The position numbers and the translations under genes are program-made. A model generated the notes under the pieces. It had not been told where the DNA came from. It saw only the letters and a list, made by a program, of their open reading frames with translations, and searched no databases. From NCBI GenBank assembly GCA_026397575.1, contig JAPLUP010000505.1, forward strand, positions 1 through 12,228: a DNA stretch of 12,228 nucleotides, given 5' to 3'. The stretch comes from Candidatus Zixiibacteriota bacterium (lineage in GTDB: Bacteria; Zixibacteria; MSB-5A5; CAIYYT01). Positions 6,733 through 12,228 of this stretch are shown piece after piece (the stretch's first letter is position 1; every line of letters begins with the position of its first letter).

Positions 6733-8400
6733 ATGTTCTGCAACTACCCGGTTGCGCTGCCGTTTTATCTGATTGCGGCGGCGCTGTTGTTCTTCGCTGT
6801 CTTTCCGCGCTACCTTGAAGCCGTTATCAAATCCAAGCTCGTCTGGTTAGCGGGAGCGGCGGCGTTCACAACCGGCATGTTGCTGCTACCGTCGCAGAAT
6901 CATCTAATGGGGGATGGATTGACCATTCTATCCAATCCTGCGCGGGTGTTCTCTTCCACCGAACCCCTTGAGGTCCTCCTCCACCACTTCGTCTATCTGG
7001 TCGTCGGTAAGTCCCTGCTCAGTTACCGAATCATCGCCTTTGCGGCGGGACTGTTCTATCTGCTTGCCGTCTACTTGATGAGTCGTCTGAGTGAGACGCA
7101 ACTTGAGAAGAGCATCATTGCGCTGGCTCTCCTTTGCACGGCAACGATCCAGTTTTATTGGGGATATGTCGAGCATTACACACTCTTGAACCTGTTCACG
7201 CTTTATTACATCTACTTCTCCTGGCGCGACATTCGCAAGGAAAATCTCACGGTTTTGCCGTTCGTGTTCTTTCTATTGGCGTTTGTGTCACACCTCTCGG
7301 CGGTCGTGCTCTTGCCATCGGTCTTCTATTTGTACTGGCCTCGCCTGAAAAAGTGGCTGCTTTTGCTTGCCGTCCCGATCATCGCCGGTGGAATCGTCGC
7401 GGCCTTTGCTGTTGGCGTTCTGACGATCACTGTTCCCCTCTGGCGGAATGATTTCTCAACTTACACGCTCCTTTCACGAGCACATCTGTCAGCCTTGGTA
7501 ATGTTGCTTCTGTTGGTCTCCCCGGCATTCTTTCTCTCTTTTTGGAAGGCCAAGCCGGGACGGCAGATGATGTTCACTGTTGTTGCCCTGGCAGGCACCC
7601 TTTGTTTCACCGTGCTGATCGACCCAAAGATCGGCGCTCTTCGTGATTGGGATCTCCTTTCGATCTTCGCAGTGCCACTTGCCGGGTTAATTGCACTGCA
7701 GGCGCCAAGGCACTACCTGACAGTTGTCACCCTGATGATTTTGATCGTCATTCGCATCGTACCTTGGCTGGCGTTTAACGCCAAGCTTCAAAACGAGTTT
7801 GTTGGGAAAAGTGTCCGCAGCGATCTCCACTACACGCAACAGTATGACAATGGGCAGCGGTTAGTGAGTTGGGGACTGATTCTTTACAAAGTGGGCGATT
7901 GTAAGGGGGCAAAGGAAGCCTGGCAGCAGAAGCTGCAGTACACTCCTGATCACATCAACACTCTGCGGATGTTGGCGCCACTGCTATTTGAAATGGGTGA
8001 GTTTCCCGAATCATATCAGATTTACCTACGAATGCTGGAGTTGCAACCGGATGATCCTGAATATCGCTACCACGCAAGCTATCTCCTATTCCGGATGGGA
8101 GACAATGACAACGCGCAACGCCTGCTGACCAACGCGCCCCCCGAGTTCCGCGATAACCCGAACACGGCACGCCTGCTTGCCGGCATTCTCGGCGCCACAG
8201 GGCATCACCGGGAAGCGATAGAAATCATCGAGAATAACCCGCTCCAGGACACAGATGGCTATTTGCCATACATGCTGGCCAAGAGCTGTCTGGCTGTGGG
8301 CCGCAACGATCTGGCAAGGCAGTTGATCAACCGCGCCATTGAACTTGATTTTCTCAATGAGAGTTACCGCGAACTCGCAGATCAAATTCCACAGCAGTAG
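6733..8400 (+). CDS. Polytopic membrane protein with C-terminal TPR-like region (GT-C-like), copy 1
   Basis: This 555-residue protein has about ten hydrophobic segments between residues 8 and 346, followed by a soluble tail (about 375-555) with TPR-like helix pairs, for example 'SWGLILYKVGDCKGAKEAW' and 'YHASYLLFRMGDNDNAQRLL'. The layout resembles GT-C glycosyltransferases that use lipid-linked sugars: an acidic residue in the first outer loop (MGDG, D61), then 'EPLEVLLHHFVY' (77-88). Other residues shared with copy 2 are E147 ('GYVE'), D297-P298 and 'RDWD' (304-307). I cannot name a substrate; 'GT-C-like' is inference. The ATG is preceded by GAGG 11 bases upstream, a weak site kept in copy 2. 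Residues 1-62 and the C-terminus match copy 2 closely, while the middle does not. Confidence 0.85.
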   Translation: MFCNYPVALPFYLIAAALLFFAVFPRYLEAVIKSKLVWLAGAAAFTTGMLLLPSQNHLMGDGLTILSNPARVFSSTEPLEVLLHHFVYLVVGKSLLSYRIIAFAAGLFYLLAVYLMSRLSETQLEKSIIALALLCTATIQFYWGYVEHYTLLNLFTLYYIYFSWRDIRKENLTVLPFVFFLLAFVSHLSAVVLLPSVFYLYWPRLKKWLLLLAVPIIAGGIVAAFAVGVLTITVPLWRNDFSTYTLLSRAHLSALVMLLLLVSPAFFLSFWKAKPGRQMMFTVVALAGTLCFTVLIDPKIGALRDWDLLSIFAVPLAGLIALQAPRHYLTVVTLMILIVIRIVPWLAFNAKLQNEFVGKSVRSDLHYTQQYDNGQRLVSWGLILYKVGDCKGAKEAWQQKLQYTPDHINTLRMLAPLLFEMGEFPESYQIYLRMLELQPDDPEYRYHASYLLFRMGDNDNAQRLLTNAPPEFRDNPNTARLLAGILGATGHHREAIEIIENNPLQDTDGYLPYMLAKSCLAVGRNDLARQLINRAIELDFLNESYRELADQIPQQ

Positions 8401-8553
8401 TACCGACTTGACACAGCCCCACAGTGAGAGTCAGGTGAGGATCCGGCGCTTGGAGAGGGCAGATGTTTGGGCATTTTCGACCATCCACAAGTCTCGATGT
8501 TTACAGGCTGAGATACAAATCGCTGTCCCGCGGCAGTTCGACGCATTTAAGCT

Positions 8554-8581
8554 TGGACAACGGACGGAAAGCGGATAGATT
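8554..8581 (+). promoter_or_regulatory. Candidate promoter of the second membrane/TPR gene
   Basis: TGGACA (8554-8559) and TAGATT (8576-8581) are 16 bases apart, identical to the pair before copy 1. Conservation of both boxes and their spacing between units is the main support. The rest of the leader (8438-8622) shows no ORF or riboswitch that I recognise. Confidence 0.33.
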
Positions 8582-8622
8582 GCCAGACTGATGGTTGTCA
8601 CACTCGCGAGGACTGACCAACG

Positions 8623-10290
8623 ATGTTCTGCAATTACCCGGTTGCGTTGCCGTTCTATCTGATTGCCGCGGCGCTGCTGTTCTTCGCTGTTTTTCCGCGC
8701 TACCTTGAAATCGTTATCAAATCCAGGCTCGTCTGGCTGGCGGGAGCGGCAGCCTTCACAACCGGCATGTTGCTGTTGCCGTCGCAGAATCATCTAATGG
8801 GGGATGGGATGCAGCGCATGGCGGATGCTGGCCAGACGATCATATATTCGGAGCCACTGGACATTCTGGTACATCGGTTGATCTATCTGCTTGTCGGTTC
8901 ATCACTTTGGAGCTACCGGATTGTCGGCTTCGTGACCGGCCTGTTCTACCTGAATGGAATTCGTCTACTGGCGAGATTCGGCATGAGTCCGATTGAGAAG
9001 GCAATCATCGCTTTGGCGTTTTTGTGCACGGCCACGATTCAGTTTTACTTCGGCTATGTTGAGAGTTACGGGTTGATCAATCTCTTCATCCTTTACTACT
9101 TGTATTTTGCGTGGAAATGTGTCAAAGAAGAGCGGGTAACGGCGGCACCAGCGATATTCTTCGCATTGGCAACGCTGTCACATCTGTCGGGAGCGGCTCT
9201 GTTTCCTTCGTTGTTCTACCTGTACAAGGACAGACCCCGTTGGGTCATCAAACATGCACTGCCCTTAGCAATTGTCGGGGTCGCCATTATGTTCTTCTTA
9301 GCCTTCCGCTGGAGACTTATGGTTCCCTTGCTGCCAAACGACTACTCCGCATATTCCTTGCTTTCGCAGGCGCACCTGCGGGATCTGCTCTGTACACTGT
9401 TGCTGGTTTCTCCTGCATTTTATCTCACGCTGATTGGCAAACGCTGGGACAAGGCGACAACCTTCATGATGATCGCGCTGGCGGGAACGGTACTGTCTAC
9501 TATTATAATTGACCCTGTACTGGGAGCGTTCCGCGACTGGGATATGTTGTCAATGTTCGCTTTGCCTCTGGCCGGCATGATCGCGCTACGGGCGCCGAGG
9601 CGGGTGGTAATCGTGGTGATCCTGGCAGTAACGATTATTGCACGAATCATTCCGTGGCTCATATTCAACGCCGAACTACGGACTGAGTTCTTGAAAGAGA
9701 TGCTGGCCGACGACATTCACTATTCCGAGCATTTCGACACAGGGAAACGTCTTGTCAGCTGGGGTTATCTGCTGCGCGAGTGCGGGGATTTCGAGGGGGC
9801 TGAAGAGGCGTGGAAGAAGAGGCTTAGTTTCGATTCAACGCTGGTTAACACGTGGTCGTTGCTCGGACAATTGCAGCGCAGGCTGGCTAAGTACCCCGAA
9901 GCTTGTCAAACCTACTTGCGCCTAACGGAGTTGGAGCCGGAGAATATTCTGTATCGCTATCACGCCATCTATCTCCTCTTCCGGATAGGCGACAATGGCA
10001 ACGCACAACACATGTTGGCTGACGCACCACCCGAATTTCGCAATGATCCCAGCGCGCAGCGCCTGCTCGCCGGCATTCTCGCCGCCACCGGTCATCACCA
10101 AGAAGCAGTTGAGATCATCGAAAAAAATCCGCTCCAGGACATGGACGACTACTTGCCTTATGTGCTGGCCAAGAGCTGTTTTGTGATGGGCAGAAACGAT
10201 CTGGCGCGACAGCTGATCGACCGAGCCATAGAACTCAACTACTTTAATCAGAGCTATCGCGAACTCGCAGATCAAATTCCACAGCAGTAG
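8623..10290 (+). CDS. Polytopic membrane protein with C-terminal TPR-like region (GT-C-like), copy 2
   Basis: This 555-residue paralog of the preceding gene aligns with it without any insertion or deletion. Hand-counted identity is 60/62 over residues 1-62, 171/368 over 63-430 and 91/125 over 431-555. Shared acidic and aromatic positions are D61 (MGDG), E77-P78-L79, H84, E147 (GYVE), D297-P298 and R304-D305-W306-D307; these are candidates for the active or binding site on the outer face. About ten hydrophobic segments precede the TPR-like tail (for example 'ECGDFEGAEEAWKKRL' near 386-401). The loop after D62 ('MQRMADAGQTIIYS') shares nothing with copy 1, so the two may act on different substrates. 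The start is fixed by the same leader and the conserved 'MFCNYPVALP' start. Function is unproven; a GT-C sugar transferase is the best guess. Confidence 0.85.
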   Translation: MFCNYPVALPFYLIAAALLFFAVFPRYLEIVIKSRLVWLAGAAAFTTGMLLLPSQNHLMGDGMQRMADAGQTIIYSEPLDILVHRLIYLLVGSSLWSYRIVGFVTGLFYLNGIRLLARFGMSPIEKAIIALAFLCTATIQFYFGYVESYGLINLFILYYLYFAWKCVKEERVTAAPAIFFALATLSHLSGAALFPSLFYLYKDRPRWVIKHALPLAIVGVAIMFFLAFRWRLMVPLLPNDYSAYSLLSQAHLRDLLCTLLLVSPAFYLTLIGKRWDKATTFMMIALAGTVLSTIIIDPVLGAFRDWDMLSMFALPLAGMIALRAPRRVVIVVILAVTIIARIIPWLIFNAELRTEFLKEMLADDIHYSEHFDTGKRLVSWGYLLRECGDFEGAEEAWKKRLSFDSTLVNTWSLLGQLQRRLAKYPEACQTYLRLTELEPENILYRYHAIYLLFRIGDNGNAQHMLADAPPEFRNDPSAQRLLAGILAATGHHQEAVEIIEKNPLQDMDDYLPYVLAKSCFVMGRNDLARQLIDRAIELNYFNQSYRELADQIPQQ

Positions 10291-10297
10291 TACCATC

Positions 10298-10327
10298 TTG
10301 ACATAACCTCCGGTCGGCAGTTACATT
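10298..10327 (+). promoter_or_regulatory. Candidate promoter of the TGS GTPase (possibly leaderless)
   Basis: A perfect TTGACA (10298-10303) and TACATT (10322-10327, 4 of 6) are 18 bases apart. Only 7 bases separate the -10 box from the ATG at 10335, so transcription would start at or next to the first base of the codon. The gene has no Shine-Dalgarno sequence, which agrees. Confidence 0.4.
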
Positions 10328-10334
10328 GATACGT

Positions 10335-11336
10335 ATGCCAGCAAACTTGACTCCGCCATACAAAGCCGCCGAGCAACGTTATCGAGAAGCGACTGACGAC
10401 GCCGCTCGTTTGGAAGCACTCAATGAGATGATGCAGCTAATCCCCAAGCATAAGGGAACGGAGAAGCTGCAAGCGGAAATCAAAGCCAAGATTGCCAAAC
10501 TTAAGAAGGCGCCGGCAGCAAAACCGGGGGGCGCCAAAGCCAAATCACTGGACAACATCCCGCGTGAAGGGGCAGGGCAGATTCCGCTTGTAGGGCCGCC
10601 GAACTGCGGTAAGTCGCAGTTTCTGAAGGCGGTGACGCACGCACACCCCGAAGTGGCCGACTATCCCTTTACAACCCGCGTGCCAACGGCGGGCATGATG
10701 CCGTGGGAAAATGTCAAGTTTCAGTTGATCGACTTGCCGCCGATCGCTCTTCAGTCGTTTGAAGGATGGATGACTTCGTTGTTGTTTCGCGCCGATGCGA
10801 TGTTCCTCTTCGCCGATCTGTCGTCCGATGATTTGCTGGATGACTTGGAACAGGCGTTGACGATCCTCAAGGAACATCGGATTTCGCTCGATCACCCCGA
10901 GTTTGAGGTAAGCGATGAGAACTACTCTCTCGACGAGGTCTCAAAGCGCACCTTCCTGATCGCAAACAAGACCGATCTGGATGAAGACGGCATTCGGCTC
11001 GGATTCCTGCAAGAGAGTTACGGTATCAAGTATCCAATCTACCCGATCAATTCATTGGTCGGAGAAGGTGTAGCAGCGCTGGAAACCGATCTGTTCCGCT
11101 CGCTCAAGCTTTTGCGTGCGTATACCAAGACGCCCGGGCATCCCGCCGATCTCAATGATCCAATCGTGCTGAGCATTGGTGCTACCGTCGAGGATGCCGC
11201 CTATCAAATCCACAAGGATTTCGCACAACGGCTGGCTTACGCCAAAATTTGGGGCAAGGGCAAGTTTGATGGCGCGCACGTGCATAACGGTTTCGTGCTC
11301 ACCGACGGGGATGTCCTCGAATTTCACTTGAAGTAA
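10335..11336 (+). CDS. Obg/DRG-like GTPase with TGS domain
   Basis: This 333-residue GTP-binding protein of the translation-factor-related class probably associates with ribosomes or RNA. A lysine- and alanine-rich N-terminal arm (about 8-70) precedes the G domain: G1 'GPPNCGKS' (87-94), G2 region 'YPFTTRVPTAGMM' (110-122), G3 'LIDLPP' (132-136 and before), G4 'NKTD' (211-214) and a G5-like 'NSLVGEG' (239-245). The C-terminal TGS domain covers about 270-333 and ends 'VLTDGDVLEFHLK', a typical TGS finish. G3 reads DLPP where most GTPases have DxxG, so the glycine that senses the gamma-phosphate is a proline; some DRG-like subfamilies appear to share this. ATG 10335 is preferred over TTG 10326, which lies inside the -10 box. 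Length is close to that of other proteins of this kind, and the frame is complete. Confidence 0.88.
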   Translation: MPANLTPPYKAAEQRYREATDDAARLEALNEMMQLIPKHKGTEKLQAEIKAKIAKLKKAPAAKPGGAKAKSLDNIPREGAGQIPLVGPPNCGKSQFLKAVTHAHPEVADYPFTTRVPTAGMMPWENVKFQLIDLPPIALQSFEGWMTSLLFRADAMFLFADLSSDDLLDDLEQALTILKEHRISLDHPEFEVSDENYSLDEVSKRTFLIANKTDLDEDGIRLGFLQESYGIKYPIYPINSLVGEGVAALETDLFRSLKLLRAYTKTPGHPADLNDPIVLSIGATVEDAAYQIHKDFAQRLAYAKIWGKGKFDGAHVHNGFVLTDGDVLEFHLK

Positions 11337-11401
11337 CGGTCCGCAACAGCGACTTCGGCAATTTGACACTACGAACTCGACCCGGCAGAAGGAGAAAGAT
11401 A

Positions 11402-12228
11402 ATGAACCGTTTGACTGGCTTGATCGCATTGGCGTTGCTTGTGACTATTGGCAACGCACAAGACCCACAATCGACAACCAAGACAGCCGGAGCGGATACA
11501 ACATCAAACTGGAGGGCACAGGAGCGGCATCTAAAACACATTAGGATGCTGACCAACGGTGGCGAAAATGCCGAGGCCTACTTTTCGTCGAAGGGTGACA
11601 TGCTGATTTATCAGACAACTCATCCGCCTTACCAGTGCGATCAGATCTTTCTGATGAACTCCGATGGATCGAGCAAGCACATCGTCTCCAGCGGTAAGGG
11701 AAGGACGACCTGCTCTTTCATCGCGCCAGACTATCAGCGAATTATCTACGCATCGACACATGCCACAGATACTCTTTGTCCACCCAAGCCCGACTTCAGC
11801 AAGGGCTATGTTTGGGCGCTGTTTGACTATGACATCTATTCGGCCAAACCCGATGGCACTGACCTGAAAAACCTGACCCATTCCCCGGGTTACGATGCTG
11901 AGGCGGTCTATTCGCCTGATGGTTCCAAAATCGTGTTTACTTCCAAACGTTCGGGTGATCTGGAAATCTACACGATGAACCCCGACGGCTCCGACCTGAA
12001 ACAACTGACGCACGAACTCGGTTATGACGGTGGTCCGTTCTTCTCTTATGAGGGCAAGCAGATCATCTATCGCGCCTCTCGTCCCAAAACCGCCAAGGAC
12101 TCGGCTGATTATGTTGCTCTGCTCAAAGAGAATCTGGTTCGCCCCTCGGAACTGGAAATCTTCATCATGAACGCCGACGGTACCCACCAGCGGCAGATTA
12201 CCCACCTGGGCAAGGCCAGTTTTGCCCC
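11402..12228 (+). CDS. Exported PD40/TolB-like beta-propeller protein (3' end outside window)
   Basis: The first 275 codons are present and run open to the window edge. Residues 1-19 (positive 'MNR', then 'LTGLIALALLVTIGNA') form a signal peptide with likely cleavage after NA, so the protein is exported; no lipobox cysteine is seen. The mature part contains PD40-type propeller blades: 'AYFSSKGDMLIYQT' (59-72), 'YSPDGSKIVFTSKRSG' (170-185) followed by 'EIYTMNPDGSDLKQLT' (188-203), and 'FFSYEGKQIIYRAS' (213-226) followed by 'EIFIMNADGTHQRQIT' (252-267). Such proteins resemble the TolB propeller and usually bind partners in the periplasm; no specific role can be assigned. The start has a good AAGGAG site 7-8 bases upstream. 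It follows the GTPase by 65 bases, without a visible terminator between them, so co-transcription is possible. Confidence 0.85.
   Translation, partial: MNRLTGLIALALLVTIGNAQDPQSTTKTAGADTTSNWRAQERHLKHIRMLTNGGENAEAYFSSKGDMLIYQTTHPPYQCDQIFLMNSDGSSKHIVSSGKGRTTCSFIAPDYQRIIYASTHATDTLCPPKPDFSKGYVWALFDYDIYSAKPDGTDLKNLTHSPGYDAEAVYSPDGSKIVFTSKRSGDLEIYTMNPDGSDLKQLTHELGYDGGPFFSYEGKQIIYRASRPKTAKDSADYVALLKENLVRPSELEIFIMNADGTHQRQITHLGKASFA

Larger units (their letters stand above)
6548..8413 (+). repeat. Tandem duplication, unit 1
   Basis: This unit of 1866 bases contains the leader, the first 555-codon membrane gene and a 3' segment ending in TTGACA (8408-8413). It aligns base for base with 8438-10303, a shift of exactly 1890. 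Leader identity is about 85% (28 differences in 185 bases, hand count). The stop codons are preceded by an identical stretch in both units (gcagatcaaattccacagcagtag and neighbouring bases). A 24-base spacer (8414-8437) separates the units. The TTGACA here has no -10 partner. Confidence 0.88.
8438..10303 (+). repeat. Tandem duplication, unit 2
   Basis: This is the second copy of the 1866-base unit, with leader, second membrane gene and 3' segment. It ends in TTGACA (10298-10303), which here serves as the -35 box of the likely GTPase promoter. This suggests that unit 2 keeps the original junction with the downstream gene and that unit 1 carries a copied, now useless, -35 box. Confidence 0.88.

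Noticed and set aside
1..12228. CRISPR arrays, tRNA or rRNA genes
   Set aside because: I saw no regularly spaced short repeats and no cloverleaf or rRNA-like sequence in the intergenic regions. The only long repeat is the 1890-base tandem duplication.

Overview
The window is bacterial and roughly half G+C. It carries an HU-type nucleoid protein, a TGS-domain GTPase and a secreted PD40 protein, plus accessory genes: an insertion sequence end, a fused restriction-modification enzyme, and a carbamoyltransferase/SxtJ-like pair. The combination (PD40 proteins with a TolB-like look, membrane proteins with TPR tails) resembles uncultivated lineages such as Zixibacteria and other FCB-like phyla. That is an impression from protein style only, and I hold the taxonomic guess weakly.

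Layout. Bases 1-139 are the end of an IS630-type element, with the first 20 codons of its transposase leaving the window on the minus strand. A small zinc-ribbon ORF (146-427) starts just past the element end and may be a truncated gene. Convergent to it, on the minus strand, are an SxtJ-like small membrane protein (454-864) and, upstream of it, a NodU/SxtI-type carbamoyltransferase (953-2773). A dispersed-type palindrome lies between these two. Divergent from the carbamoyltransferase is a 1040-residue single-chain restriction-modification enzyme (2849-5971), with a PD-(D/E)xK-like nuclease motif in front of an N6-adenine methylase. It meets an HU gene (6043-6342, minus) tail to tail, and a hairpin terminator for HU sits between them.

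Bases 6343-6732 hold no gene, only the HU upstream region (AT-rich, with two inverted repeats) and a conserved leader. From 6548 to 10303 there is a tandem duplication with a period of exactly 1890 bases. Each unit holds a leader of about 185 bases with a candidate promoter, a 555-codon gene for a polytopic membrane protein with a TPR-like tail, and a short 3' segment ending in TTGACA. The two proteins align without a gap, but identity is strongly mosaic: about 97% over residues 1-62, about 46% over 63-430 and about 73% over 431-555 (hand counts). This is the most unusual structure in the window.

The window closes with an Obg/DRG-like TGS GTPase (10335-11336), which has a variant G3 motif, and the first 275 codons of an exported PD40 beta-propeller protein (11402 to the window end).

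Working together: the carbamoyltransferase and SxtJ-like genes look like one transcription unit. The two membrane paralogs probably arose by duplication and then diverged in their central, membrane-embedded part, which suggests related but distinct substrates. The R-M enzyme appears self-contained. Two genes without a recognisable ribosome binding site (carbamoyltransferase and GTPase) each have a promoter-like pair whose -10 box lies only 6-7 bases before the ATG, which hints at leaderless transcripts.
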